64,000 bases of DNA from Buxus sempervirens (GCA_947561395.2 OX387191.1:33621439-33685438); one strand, 5' to 3'; positions 1 to 11,249 are shown, counted from the first letter of the stretch. Numbers and translations are program-made. Notes: generated by a model from the letters alone, not told the origin.

Positions 1-379
1 CAGTTAAGCCACCCGCTGCCCCACCTCACCCGCTCTACCTTACCTCAATATCCCTTAATGACCGGGAATGGTATCCATAGCTCTGCCCGACCCCAAGGGC
101 AGCATCGGCAACCTCCACTCCATTAGAGGTGAGGTCGGAGTAGGATAAACCTACCCCAGACATGCCCGTTGCAATTCCTACTCAATAAAATTAAAAACCC
201 ACTAAGGTGGATAACCAGAAGAAAAAAAAATTTTAATATCTATAATGAAATGCCAAAGACTACAGTTCCTCAAAAAATAATTTAGTCAATGTAAAATATT
301 TATCTACTCAATCTTAGAGCTACATTATCCAATGCTAAGTCCTTAGAAGTTCAACAGTCATTTGTTTCCATCGTTTTTT
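1..379. other. Unassigned, no gene seen
   Basis: The first 170 bases are C-rich on the plus strand, with cccgctg/cccgctc-like blocks. Such CCCG-rich blocks are common inside non-autonomous hAT-type plant transposons, but no terminal repeat is visible because the window starts here. The rest is AT-rich, with an A-run near 220. No coding signal was recognised. Confidence 0.4.
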
Positions 380-1676
380 CCCGTTGACTAGATTTGGAGT
401 TGGCAATGAGTCCTTGGTGTCTTTTTGGTCTAATCTATGGAGGCATACACCTCTCCAGTTCCCGTTTTTCCTGTTTGTTCAGACTCGCCTCTTATAAGCA
501 TCCTTTTGTCTGACAGACTTTCTTAGTCCCCCTTGGGTTTGTCTTGGAACCTTACTCTCTGTAGGAAATATCTGCTGATCATACTGAGTTGTCCTCCCTT
601 CTCACTCTCCTTAAAGATGTCATTGTGGTACTTAGTCATCCTAACAAATGCATTTGAACCCTTGAGCCGTCCGGTGTTTTCTCTTCAAAGTCCTTTTTGC
701 CCCATTTTCATAGTGATGTGAATCTTCCAAGTGGTCCTTTCCCATCTTCCAAACTTGAAAATCCTTTCCACCTCCTTGAGGTAAGGCCTTTGTGTAGCCA
801 GCCTTGCTATACAAGATTGATATCTATGACATGTTACCAAAGAAGACACTTTATTAACGTTTGTGTGATATGTCTGAATCATGGCAAATCAGTGGATCAC
901 ATTTTTCTTCACTGTGAGTTTGTTTTGCAGCTATGGGATGAATTTCTTTGTTTGATAAATGTTTGTTGCAGCCAAACTGTGAGCTCCCCCTTCTTTTAGA
1001 ACAATGGAGATTCATACATTTTGATAGGCCACAGAGGATCTTATATGATATTGTCTGTTATTCAGTACCTTGGTCAGTTTGGAAGAAAAAGAATAGGTGG
1101 ATTTTTTATGGGGTTGTTAGTAGTTATAAGGCCATGTTCCATTCCATTATGCTATCTTGTGCTCTTTGGGCTATCACGCTTCCTGAGCTCAAAGTTGCAT
1201 TTTTTTTTCTCATGTTTTGAATCTATGGACTGCATTACCATTGGGGTTGTTAACTCCACTAGAGCTGTATTGGAGGCATTAATTGTTGGTCTTAAAGAGG
1301 CAAAGGTGAAGGGCTTTACACAGTTGATGGTGGTCAGAGATTCTCATACAGTAATATCTTGGATTAACAATGAGGAAGGTGGCTCTAGGTCTCTCCTTCA
1401 CTTGATTCGTTTGTCTAGGATTTTGGATAGTGGTTTAAGAACCTCATTCCACCACGTGCCAAGGTCAGCCAACAATCTGGCTGATCATTTGGCGAGGGAG
1501 TGATATGACCTTGTTATTAGGCATTCCCCATGCCTTATAACCATTTTTTCTTTTCTTGGCCTCTCCAGCTTGTCTTTTGGATTTAGAGTTCTTAGAAATT
1601 GCTGTTTTTCTCCTTTTTATTAACACGTTTGTAAGTTTCGTTAAAAAAACAAAAATAATAAAATAAAATAAAATTG
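380..1676 (+). pseudogene. LINE ORF2 C-terminal remnant (zf-RVT and RNase H)
   Basis: This is the 3' end of an L1-type plant non-LTR retrotransposon, broken by stops and frameshifts. Bases 862-915 encode CVICLNHGKSVDHIFLHCE, the C-x2-C...H...C zinc-binding motif that follows the reverse transcriptase in plant LINE ORF2. Bases about 1255-1500 encode an RNase H-like domain: AVLEALIVGLKEA carries the conserved Glu, VVRDSHTVISWIN the conserved Asp, and HHVPRSANNLADHLARE the terminal His/Asp block. The domain order zf-RVT then RNase H is as expected. Upstream (380-860) only frameshifted ORF2 debris is readable. The end is marked by an A-rich TAAAA-type tail at 1643-1676. The fragment is non-functional and 5'-truncated. 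Confidence 0.8.
1643..1676 (+). repeat. A-rich (TAAAA)n 3' tail of the LINE
   Basis: A run of A's with interspersed T and C grades into repeats of aataaa/ataaa just downstream of the RNase H stop codon. Such A-rich tails are the usual 3' end of LINEs made by target-primed reverse transcription. Confidence 0.6.
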
Positions 1677-2290
1677 AGTTTGATGTCATCTTGGGCATAA
1701 ACTTATCAATGACATATCATGCCAACAAAGATTGTTACAATAAATTAGTAACTTTCTATCATTAAGGAAGATGACCTTTTTTGTTTGATCGGTGTCAACC
1801 AGATCTAGATCAATAATATGTTCTAGGGGCCATGAATCTTGAGGCAAATGAATCAACTAGCAAGATTCTTGTGGTTTGCAACTTCGAGGAGATTTTCCAA
1901 AAAATAACAAATTGTCTCTAAAGAACGAGACTGATTTTTGCATTGGCTTGATGCTTGGAATGCATCTAATGTCCTTAGTAACTTACCAAATGGCACCTTC
2001 GGAATTACAAAAAGGAAGGAGCAAATTGTTAGTCTTTTGGAATTGGGATTCATCTGACTTAGCCTTTCACCCTAGGCTGCACCAGCTTAATTTGTGAAGA
2101 AGAAAGATGCCTATGCCTCTTTCAGATTGTATGTGGAATACAAGTAGCTGCACTAGGATATCATCAAAAACAAGGACCCTCTGTCTAGTATATACGACCT
2201 TTATGATCAACAAAGTGAGCTCAATATTTCTTCAAGATTAAAAAAAATGTCAGGCTACCATCAGTTGAAGATCCATGAGAACATAATCAC
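1677..2290 (+). pseudogene. Ty3/gypsy pol fragment (protease end to RT start)
   Basis: Readable in mixed frames. FDVILGM near 1680, followed by a TYHA-like stretch, matches the end of the gypsy aspartic protease domain. An RT N-terminal stretch at about 1970-2070 (MAPSEL, then an L-GFI-like segment) matches the fingers region. FVKKKDAYASFRL near 2090-2130 matches the family motif FVKKKDGT-RLC-DYR. SGYHQLKI near 2250 matches the conserved block after DLRSGYHQ. Several stops and frameshifts are present and no downstream RT catalytic box was found, so this is a short dead fragment, probably chromovirus-like. It abuts another LINE piece at 2312, indicating a chimeric junction. Confidence 0.75.
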
Positions 2291-2311
2291 TTTAGACCAA
2301 CTGTTGATGGT

Positions 2312-2605
2312 TTGGAGTTTAATATGTTAAAGGAAGATGAAAGAATCTGGTTGGAGAGGCCTTTTTTGGATGAGGAAGTCAAAGGAGTAGTAAATCAATT
2401 TAATGGTGACAAAGCGCCGGATCCAGATGGATTCACTATGGCTTTTTATAAGGCATGTGGGCATGTGATAAAGGAGGACTTAATGGCGACAATTGAAGAA
2501 TTTCACATGAGTGGACGATTTGAAAGAAGCATTAACTCCACTTTCATTGTACTGATACCCAAGAAGAAAGGAACAAACAAGCTGACAGAGTTCAGGTTCC
2601 TATTC
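2312..2605 (+). pseudogene. LINE reverse transcriptase N-terminal fragment
   Basis: The frame encodes ERPFLDEEVKGVVNQFNGDK followed by APDPDGFTMAFYKACGHV and FIVLIPKKKGTNKLTEFR. These correspond to the start of plant L1-type RT: the F-EEEV-A block, the DKAPGPDGF block and the LIPKK block. Homology stops near 2605, just where the invariant FRPISL block would follow, so the copy is truncated. It is unlikely to belong to the same insertion as the LINE at 380-1676, because the domain order is reversed along the strand. Confidence 0.75.
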
Positions 2606-3659
2606 TTCAGAAAGGCTTCAAGGCATTTGGTTAAAGAGAGAGACTGTGTAATCACTAATGGCTCTTCCATTCCAATCTTGGCATCCTTTATTGTTTCCTT
2701 TTCATTGCAGTAATTTCATCAAGTGAATTGTTTCCATTGGTTTCAGAGTCATCCAAAGCATATTCAGCACACATAAGGAATGGATTAAGTAGTATGAACA
2801 AATTATGTATGCCATCCTTCCATGGATTTACAGCCTGAAAGACAAAAATTTCTATTAAAGGAAGACTTTAACATAGAATTAGAGCTGGTCCGCTAGTAGA
2901 GGAGTACTTAATTTGGATCGAGTGTAAGAACCCACTATGGATGAATAAGAAAGAAATTCTGGAGCGTATTGATGGTACTGAGGATTGCTGACATATTAAC
3001 ATCCCAAGAGCTGAGATTTTTTCCTAAAGCAGCAAGCTGCCTTTTTTGGCCTTTCCTGCCCATTTGCATGTATTAGTTTGTACCAATGGAAAACTATCTG
3101 CCTTGAGTCTTGGGATCAAATTCATATATTCAAATTTTTCTTATGAATTTACAACTCAATATGTACTGTGATCCTCTCTTAAGCTAACCCATCTACAAGC
3201 TCAGCTCTAGCCTTCAGCTCAGTTCAGGTACACTATGACAAATGAGAGCTTGCACATCCACTGTAATTAAAAACCATGCCAAACTGTTCTGTTTCAAGCA
3301 TATTGGCTGCAGCAAGAGCTTCAGTGATGCACTTGTGAGCGAGTTTTGGGCAAATGCACCGATCATGTTCCATTTTCCTCTTCTTAGAATAACTCAGATA
3401 TTCCCTTAACAACTATTCACCCATAACTTTACATAACCACTCTCTTCAAGGGTTAAAGCGTGTACATGCAAGCATCATCCCCTATAATATTTATACTATC
3501 TGTCCTATGTCAACTCTTAGTAATGTTTCTAAGATTCTGGCCTGCTCATCAAGGGCTAGAAATATCTCTTTTAGACCTAAAAACAACCAATATATCCCAA
3601 ATGTTCCCTACCATGACTATATACGTTCAAACTACATTTGTTCATTGACACCAATTAAG
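2606..3659. other. Unassigned, no gene recognised
   Basis: AT-rich sequence of about 1 kb. Short open frames occur on both strands, for example a minus-strand stretch around 3220-3390, but none has a recognisable domain. No terminal repeats or target duplications were found. Confidence 0.4.
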
Positions 3660-3683
3660 TTTTTTTTTTTTTTTTTTTTTTTT
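3660..3683 (-). repeat. Poly(T) run, possible minus-strand retroposon tail
   Basis: An uninterrupted run of 24 T's followed by gggtcag. Read on the minus strand this is a poly(A) run, which could mark the 3' end of a minus-strand LINE, SINE or processed copy. No body upstream on the minus strand was recognised, so a simple homopolymer is equally possible. Confidence 0.4.
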
Positions 3684-4130
3684 GGGTCAGTAAGTATGTT
3701 TCATTAGATATAATAGAGAACAAGGCTACAAGTGCATAAACTGTGTACTCAGGTCTACTCCAGAAAGAATATAGCAAAGATAGGCTTGTAGAAGGTAGCT
3801 TCCCTCCTAAGATCCTCCTAGCTCAGAAATTGTTGTTGCAATGAGATAATTGGAAAAGGAACACAAAGTATATAGATATGGTATTTCAATCATTTCAAAA
3901 GGTAAGTTATTCTAAAATGGTGAAATACACACCTCTCCTGTGGTGAATCTTTCACGTGATGAATATGAAAGATTCATATTCATATTCATGATACATAATA
4001 AGTTTCTGAAATTTAGAATTGGTAAACATTCATAAATTATATGGTTCGCCCTCCACTAGTATGATGTTAATGTTTTGGACAATGATTTCTGAAATAGTAG
4101 AACACTGAAAAGAATCAAATCCCCACAAAC

Positions 4131-4452
4131 CTTTTTCTGAATGGCGTTTGGTATGCTTGTGAGATTTCTCACTCCTCAACTTCGCTTTCTTGTCTCTCGT
4201 TCTACTCCTTCCATCGCTCTCGTCTCTGGTTCTATGCTTCTTGCTTTTGCCCTCATCTGCAGAAGAACCTCAAAGATCACAAACCATGTTCAAAACGCAA
4301 ACCATAAAAACGAAACCAGCGAAACAAAATTAGCTATGGGATTAAAGAATATGGGCAGAATTTCGAAACTTAAAGGTTAGTTCGATAAGAAGTTGAAGAC
4401 CTTCAGAGACTGAAGCCGAGCGTCTCTTCTTAGACTTCCCTTCGCTTCCCAT
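4131..4452 (-). pseudogene. Two-exon 5' fragment of an Arg/Ser/Lys-rich, splicing-factor-like gene
   Basis: On the minus strand an ATG at 4450-4452 opens MGSEGKSKKRRSASVSE. After a GT...AG gap (4257-4400, 144 bp, both junctions in phase 1) a second exon-like block (4131-4256, 126 bp) reads DEGKSKKHRTRDESDGRSR, then RDKKAKLRSEKSHKHTKRHS. The second block is preceded by a pyrimidine-rich TTCTTCTGCAG acceptor and followed by an AAAAAG|GTTTGT donor-like site. Such basic Arg/Ser/Lys-rich N-termini are typical of nuclear pre-mRNA splicing proteins, but the particular gene is not identified. No third exon was found at lower coordinates, so it is probably a truncated copy. A plus-strand open frame over 4141-4380 is its antisense shadow. 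Confidence 0.5.
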
Positions 4453-4684
4453 CTTCGTTCTAATTTCTGTGCCTAATTGCCTTCCGCGTGTTTGCTTCAA
4501 TGCTCACATTTAGAACAAAATGAAAACTTAAAAACCCTTCTAATATCTTTTTCGTTTTTAAAGTTTATACACAACCAGATTTGTTATAGATTTCAGGTTA
4601 AGTTTTAAAATATGATTTAAAAATTTGACCTAAAATTAGAATTAGTATTTAAACTGATCGTATGGATTCTATGTGACTAAAGTA

Positions 4685-5801
4685 CCGTTTGGTAACGCTT
4701 TTCAGAAGTACTTTTTTGCTTTTGAAAGCAAAAAATTGCTTTCAAAAACAAAAGTGTTGTTTATTTATGCACACATGAAGCAATTTGTAGGAAGCAAAAA
4801 AGCAATTTCATTGCTTTTCAAAAGAAGCATAAAAATGTTGCTTCTCACTTTAACCATAAATTTACTTTCTTGCTTCTAAAACCCTCGACACAAAACTAGA
4901 CCGAGAAAAAATTGACCCATCATGTCCAATCCAACCCGAATAAACGGGTTCGGGTTGACTCGTGTAATAGTTGGGTCGGCTTCGAGTTGGGGAGTTAGTA
5001 ACCCATTCGTATTCAGGTCAACTCGAATCTAGTCCAATAATGATCAGTTTTAACCTGATAATGACCTGTTTAACACGATAATTGCCCGTTTAACCCGATA
5101 ATGACCCGCTTAACCCGATAATGATCCGTTCAACCCGATAATGACCCGTTTAACACAATAATGGCCCGATTAACCCGATAATGATCCGTTCAACTCAATA
5201 ATGATCCGTTCAACTTGATAATGACCCGTTTAACTCGATAATGACCAGCTTAACCTAATAATGATCCGTTTAACCCGATAATGACCCGTTTAACTTGATA
5301 ATGGCTCGTTTAACTTGATAATGGTTTGTTTAACTCGATAATGACCCGTTTAACATGATAATGAACCATTTAACCCTAAATTGTATCACTAATTCACGTT
5401 ATTTTCTATTGGTGTATTTTTTATAATTAAAAAATAAAAAATTTTAATCGGGTTGGTGGGTTGAACTCGATTATTGGCGAGTTGGGTTTGGTTTTGGGTT
5501 TTCCCAACCCACCAATAAACAGATTCAATTTGAACTGACCCGATTATTGCTCAACTCGTTATAATATACGTCAAGTATATTTTTAAGTAGAATGCATCAA
5601 CTGTTTACGATAGTTTTATATGATAGCATAAAAGCAATTTATATGCTACTGTAGTTACTAAACATGTTTTTTTGCTTCTTAGTAGCAAAGCAAAAGTTTA
5701 CCAAATAGCTTTGCTTCAACAAAAGATCTTTTGAAAAGCAGAAAAGTACTTTTTTGCTTTCTTGCTTTTGAAAGCAAGAAAGCAAAAGCGTTACCAAACG
5801 G
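4685..5801. mobile_element. Non-autonomous TIR DNA transposon carrying a minisatellite
   Basis: The left end CCGTTTGGTAACGCTTTT is matched in inverse orientation at the right end (CGTTACCAAACGG near 5789-5801). Subterminal blocks of mirrored gcttttgaaagcaa motifs lie next to both ends. The body holds a 20-bp tandem repeat (5036-5376) and Tat-free AT-rich sequence, with no transposase. The flanks are aaagta and aaactc; no clear target duplication was found, so the superfamily (hAT or another) stays open. Confidence 0.65.
5036..5376. repeat. 20-bp minisatellite, about 17 copies
   Basis: Tandem degenerate copies of ATAATGACCCGTTTAACCCG, with variants such as gatccgttcaac and gacccgcttaac. The spacing of exactly 20 bp holds across nearly all copies. 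It lies centrally inside the TIR element and is flanked by related, more diverged cgggttcgggttgac-type sequence. Confidence 0.85.
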
Positions 5802-5901
5802 AAACTCTAGAATTTCTAAACTCGAGTCGGCAATACGGTACCGCAGCTAAGTATAGATCTAACGTTGGCTCCGTTAAGTCTATTTAAAGTACCGCCTCTA
5901 A

Positions 5902-6470
5902 TAGGGGTGTTCATGGGCTGGGTGACCCATTTGACCTGTCAGGCCATCACCCAATCCAAGGTTGCCAACCCATTCTTGAACAGGCTTGGTCATGGATTTG
6001 TCGACCATAGGGTCGGGTTTGGATTGCTTTAGAAAAACACGAAAGAAGTTTAGGCGGGATTGCTCATGTATGAGAAACCTCAGGCCGAGCATACATTTAA
6101 AATTTAAAATGTTTATTGATTTTTTGCTACTTTAATATTCCATATTTTTCCTTATAATTCTAGAAAAGTGCCATCCACATTGTAATACTTGTTTTCTAGC
6201 TCAACCCAACATCAATTTTTTTATTATTATTATATAGAGAGTAGAAGGAAAAAAAAACAAATTTGTCTTTTTGAAATTAGATGTATGAGTAATAATAGTC
6301 GGGCAGGTTCGGTTGGGTTTGGGTTTTTAGATGTCTTCTTTAGACGGGCTTGATCATAAAGTATAAGCCCAATGTTTGAGTTGGGCGAGCTTGGACAAAG
6401 ATCATGTGGCTTATACATGACTCTTTGGCCCAGCCCAAACCCACCAAAGCCCACCCAGTGATCAACCCTA
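5902..6470. mobile_element. Possible non-autonomous hAT-like element
   Basis: The left end TAGGGGTGTTCATGGGC and the inverse of the right end TAGGGTTGATCACTGGG are imperfect inverted termini. The interior is rich in gggtcgggtt/cccaaaccc motifs, which are typical of plant hAT-derived elements. A 4-bp ctaa occurs on both flanks, but no 8-bp target duplication is preserved. No transposase is present. Confidence 0.35.
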
Positions 6471-7055
6471 CTAATGAGGAATAACCACTTATGTATGTGC
6501 TCTAAGAGTGAACTTTTTGTTGAAGTTAGGCATCAACATTTATTTATTTATTTTTATAAATAAGAAAATAGACAAAATTTCAATAAGATGAATTAGTCAA
6601 GCTGTTGACCGGCCACAATGATCAGCAGAAAGTACATCACCCAAGACTTGAGGGGGTTTATGAACCCAAAAACAAGAAAAGCTATCAATACCAAAATTGA
6701 CCAAGGTACCAGCTGCTTGATTGGCCTCCCTGAAAATATGCTTAAGTTCAAATTGAGAGAAAGAAGAGAAAATAATTCTAATTTGTTCCTGTAGACCACC
6801 AATGCTTCAAGGAAAGCGAGATGAGTTGTTAAGTAATAAGTCAACACCAATTTTGAATCTCCTTCAATAAGGATTGTTGAGTATTCCATGTGTTGAACCA
6901 TCTTCAATCCTTCCAAGTGCCATAGCTTCCAAAGTATTATGTGAAGTAAAGCCTAATTTGAGAATGAAACCACCAAGAAATTTCATAGATTGATCTCGAA
7001 CAAATCCACCTGCTTCTACTGCTCCATTTGGCCTTCTAGATGCCCCATCAAAGCT

Positions 7056-7636
7056 GGTTTAGGATCCTCTATGAAGTAGAGGATCCTCTGTGAAGTGCAA
7101 TCCAACAGACCAAATTAATTTGGTCTGATCATTTTCTGTAGAGGTACCTTCGGCTTATATTGGGGTACCTTCGACTTATATTGGGGTACCTTAGGCTTAT
7201 AAGGGGGTATCTTAGGCTAATTTTGGTGACTGCATATGGCTTACCATGGGGGGGTACCTTAGGCTTATATGGGACTACCTTAGACTTACATGAGGGCACC
7301 TTGGGTTTACAGTGGGGTACCTTAAACTTATTTTGGAAAGTACCTACCACAATTTAGGGAGCTAGCTTCGGGTTATAGTGGGGTACTTGAGGTACCCCGT
7401 ATTTGACAGAGGTACTCCATTGTTAGGCCAAAGGTACCTCCATGAAGATGATCGGGTAGCCCCATGTTTGCCTGAGGTACCGCAGTATTTGATGAAGGTA
7501 CCCTATTGTTTACCTGAGGTACCCCCATATTTGATAGCCTTCCTTTAATTTGATCTAACGTTTGGACTGTTGGATTGCGCTTCACAGAGGATCCTCTGCT
7601 TCACAAAGGATCCTCTTCACAGAGGATCCGTTTCCC
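7056..7636. mobile_element. MULE/MITE-type element with 9-bp target duplication
   Basis: A 581-bp insertion into the LINE, flanked by perfect 9-bp direct repeats atcaaagct at 7047-7055 and 7637-7645. The ends are inverted: GGTTTAGGATCC... on the left and the complement of ...GGATCCGTTTCCC on the right. Both sides then repeat GAGGATCCTCTGTGAAG-like blocks for about 60 bp, ending with GCGCAATCCAAC on the right and GTGCAATCCAAC on the left. A 9-bp duplication and GG-starting TIRs fit the Mutator superfamily. No coding capacity; the interior consists of GGTACC-centred repeats. Confidence 0.8.
7141..7530. repeat. Degenerate GGTACC-centred repeats inside the TIR element
   Basis: From about 7141 to 7340 a ~21-bp unit (GGGTACCTTAGGCTTATAT-like) repeats roughly eight times with variation. 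From about 7380 to 7530 a different unit pairs gaggtacc with cccatatttga-like sequence. Together they fill the element, and the peptides they encode in any frame are artefacts of the repeat. Confidence 0.75.
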
Positions 7637-8396
7637 ATCAAAGCTGAGTTTAGCAAAGTTTCCACCTGACAGCTCCCAATGAATGTTGGTTGACAAGTAG
7701 ACTCTAGTGGGTTCTATGATATTCTATTATAGAGCTCTAAAGAGTATTGTTTAAGTTGTTTAAACTTGACAAGGGCTCTACCAATAATAGGTTTAGTGCC
7801 TTCAAAAACAACTTCATTGCAAATCCTCCAAATGCTCTAGAAAAGGTTGGCTACATTTGCTTCCACGAGTTCATGCTCTTTATCAAGAATATCTTTGTAT
7901 TTTGTAAGAATTTGTTTAACCCAAAGAGACAAACAATCAGTAGCTCCAAAATTTTTTATAGATCCCCCAATTTCAACCCACCATATGGCTCTTGCAAAAA
8001 GGACATGTGAGAAAAAGATGTTCCAAAGTTTCACATGCTTCATTACAAAGAACACATGGATCAAAAGTTTTTTTGCAGCCTTTGAGATAACAAATGGTTG
8101 GAAGACCTTTGTGGAGGCATTTCCATAAAAAGAATTGATTTTAAGGAGAGCAGCAAATTTTCTAGAGATGAAGCCATATTTTATTAGTTGAAAGTGCTGG
8201 GAAGGTTTGCAAATAAAGCATTTTATAATCAGAGGGTACATAAAATAAGCCAGAAGACATAACTTTCCAATGTAAAGCATCATTTAGGCGTGTGAAAATT
8301 TAGGAATGGTAGATATTGCCTACGCAAATTGGGAGCCCCAAATATTTTCAATGAACTCAACTTTCCAGGAATTATTTTGATGTTCTATAAGGTTTG

Positions 8397-10818
8397 TGTA
8401 AGACCCCGAAATTTTCAAAATCTTTAATTAAATAAATATCTAAATATTTTATGTGATTAAAATTTGTAATAATTTATATAGGTGATCACATGGATGAAGG
8501 AGATCCGAAGTATGAAGTAGATCCAACCGTTGGATCATGAGATATTGGGGTGAGTATAGTTTCTAGAGTTATTTTAAGTCTTATTGGTTAGTTGTATGGT
8601 AGCTAGTAGAGACGAGATACATGGGATAACCCATAATAAAATAGGGTTTCTCTTATTGTAGCATACACTTGGATCGTATACCCTACGTATTGTTTTGTCT
8701 CTGGTGGCTGAGGAAGTAGAAGAAAGAATGAGAGAAGGAGAGTTACTGGTTGGAGAGTTCTTGTAAGCTTGAAGGAGCCCTGTTTTGTTGAAAGGAGAGA
8801 GTGAGAGAGATCGGATCCAAAGCTAAGGAACAGAAGTGTAATAGGAGAGACAGCATTCTTCAATCGATCAAGAGGTAGGTAGCACATCGATTAGTCGTTA
8901 AATGTTGTTTAATACTATTTTGATTGAATAGCATGATTTGGAGCATTACATATATGATTTTGGATTTTATTAAAGATGATTATAATGCACAGAATAGGTT
9001 TTATTTCCCAGAACTCATGTTTCGAGTTTTCTGAATTAGCCGCTATTTGATAAGCGCTCGACACGATCGCTTGAACTATCCTATCAAGCGACTCGCCTAT
9101 AATTTCTATTTAATTAGTCGCTCAACACATCGCTTAAGCGATGGGGGTTGAGTGCCAGTTCAAAACTCACAAAATATTTAGGCCGCCCAGCATGCTCACT
9201 TGAGCACCCATGTTGAGCACCCGTATTGTTTTCTAATTTAGATTTTAATACAGGATCGCCCAACTGCTTCGCTCGAGCACGTGGGTCGAGCAATCAATAC
9301 AAAATTCTGAACTTCTGAGTTTTTTGAAAAATTACGTAATAAAATGATTTCTAAAGGTATTAAACCTATGTACCAACAAAAATTAGGTGTTTACAAATTG
9401 TTCTCACTGGCCATTTAATTAAAAATTATTCAATAAAGATTTTGGGTACGTTCTACTGAAGTATGTCATATTTTGGTTATAAATGGATTTTCAAATTTCC
9501 AAACTTGATTTGAGATGAACGGGATGAATTTGACTCTGTATAAGTAAGTGTTTAAAGTGTTTTGAGTACTGGAAATTGTTAGAAAGGCTTTACACCAGAT
9601 TTGGGTATTTGGAGTTACTTCTTGGATAGTGTATAAGCTTTGGAAAACCTTATATGCCACTTGGCACTATTTTTTATTTGCATTGATATTGAGTGAATTA
9701 TATCTACTGGTGTCTAGTGGGCATAGCTGCATATGGATCTATAGGGTTAAGCTAGAGAGTGAAGAGGTCTTTCTTTGGTTGGTTACTGTGAGTTTGCGTT
9801 CGCGCTTCCTTTGCAAGTTAGTTTGCATTGGGGGGGGGGGGGTCTTCATGTACAATAGGATCACATATCAGATACCAGTTGCTGGTAAGGTGCCTTGTAT
9901 GTATTGATTAGTGGCCATCCCCATGTTCAAATTTAGTTGGCTGCATGCTTGGGTGATACATACCAAACTTCGTATTTTAGATATCGTTGCTGGTACATGA
10001 GTTTCATGCGCAATAATTCAATGTCTAGGCCCTATATTTCAAATTCCAGTTGCGTCTATGAGGGTTATGATTACTAGCTTCGCTCATGAGTCGCATGGTG
10101 GCGTAGTGAACAGTGAGTGTCTTTTCAAAGGCCTATTTTTCTTCATGAGTCCTACAATATTCTGTGATGGTTGAATTTCGAGTATGGTTTATGCACTCTG
10201 GGATATACGGTTGACATTTCATATACAGTGATTGATTCGACTTATGCATTGAGAATTACAATAATGGGATAGTTGCCATGATTATGATGGCCGGCAATAT
10301 CCTCAGATCAAAGGCAATTTTTACTTGGTTAATTGCTTTTAATGGAGTACTGATTTATTATTGCGATTGTATCATGATTACTAGTTTACTTTATTGAGCA
10401 TGTAAGCATGATTATTTTTATATATAAATTGTTTATTCATGCATAGTGTTACTTACTGGGATATTCGTATCTCATCCGTGTTTTATTTTGTTTTGTTTTC
10501 CCACTGATCTACATGAGGGCAACTTGGGGGTTGGTACTCAAGGAAAAATTGCTGATTTTCACTCGAAGGATTATTATTATCCCGAGTAGACTGTTTCGTG
10601 GAGGTTGTTACAGATGATACTTTTATTTGTTACTATATGTTTTGGATGATTATGAGAGTGAGAGTAATAGAACCCATTTTTACCAGACTTATGATTTATT
10701 TTTGATGTGATGGTTTGGATGATACATTTATCTACGCTTATTGACTTTATTGATGGTTATCTTCCGCACTCTGACATTAATTGGTATTTATTATGAATTC
10801 AATGTCTGGGGCATTACA
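8397..10818 (+). mobile_element. Solo LTR (TGTAAGACCCCG family)
   Basis: Begins TGTAAGACCCCGAAA and ends GGGGCATTACA; the termini are inverted to each other, as LTR ends are. The flanking 5-bp repeats are gtttg (8392-8396) and gtctg (10819-10823), one mismatch. Length 2422 bp. Internally it shares with the LTR at 14384-21151 the blocks ggtgatcac...gagatcc, the wording around tttgggtacgttctactga, and cttactgggatattcgtatctca before a pyrimidine tract near 10490. No internal domain, PBS or second LTR is adjacent, so this is a solo LTR. The family is probably Ty3/gypsy, inferred from LTR style only. It sits inside the minus-strand LINE. Confidence 0.85.
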
Positions 10819-11159
10819 GTCTGCAACTTTAGTAATGTTTGAATTCAATTCCATAGATGGTAAAGTCCAATCAAGAGAAGCTTTTGGAATCCAATTGTCA
10901 TTCAAAATTGATATGGATTTGCCATTTCAAATTGTCCATTGCATACCGATCCTAAGTTTGACTTTTAGCTTACACATTTCTTTCCAACATGGTGAATGAT
11001 GAGGTTTGCTAGAAGCATGCAAAAAATCAAAATTGGAAAATTAATTACATTTCCTGAGCTTAACCCAGATATTTGATTCTTCAAGAAGAAGATTCCATGC
11101 TCTCTTCAAAGTAATGCCTCATTGAAAATGATAGGGTTTTTGGTATCTAAACCTCCTCC
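10819..11159 (-). pseudogene. LINE ORF2 middle segment
   Basis: On the minus strand, frames read ALLLKRAWNLLLEESNIWVKL-like sequence (about 11050-11130), then IGNGKSISILNDNWIPKASL-like sequence (about 10850-10940). These are the plant LINE blocks after the RT: a FNEALL-KW/RAW block followed by a VGNG...FW-D-W block. It joins the piece at 6590-8396 once the solo LTR between them is removed. Confidence 0.65.
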
Positions 11160-11249
11160 TGTAGACACCCCAAATTGCACAAACAATCATCAAAAATCAT
11201 TATCTCCTGGAAAGCCAGCATAGAAATTGAAGAAAATGAATTTTTACCT

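Larger units (their letters stand above)
6590..8396 (-). pseudogene. LINE ORF2 C-terminal half (zf-RVT and RNase H), minus strand
   Basis: Minus-strand L1-type ORF2 remnant. Around 8290-8396 a frame reads NLIEHQNNSWKVEFIENIWG, the linker after the RT thumb. Around 7990-8060 a frameshifted zinc-knuckle block (CVLCNEACETLEH-like) lies before RAIWW. At 6593-6916 the RNase H start is visible as EGLKMVQHMEYSTILIEGDS. Stops and frameshifts are frequent. The reading continues at 10824-11159 and 13465-13636 once the solo LTRs at 8397-10818 and 11160-13459 are set aside, so one old LINE is split into three pieces. A TIR element (7056-7636) also interrupts it. Confidence 0.75.

Noticed and set aside
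4141-4380. 79-codon plus-strand ORF beginning MAFGMLV
   Set aside because: It overlaps antisense the Arg/Ser/Lys-rich minus-strand exons, which have matched splice phases and a far more protein-like composition.
5902-6470. Firm hAT assignment
   Set aside because: Terminal similarity is partial and no 8-bp target duplication is visible; kept only as a low-confidence feature.
7129-7350. ORF with repeated KVP/SLRYP-type peptide
   Set aside because: Artefact of the ~21-bp repeat inside the TIR element.
9829-9842. G homopolymer as a regulatory signal
   Set aside because: A single run of G's in a decayed solo LTR with no counterpart in related LTRs; treated as slippage.
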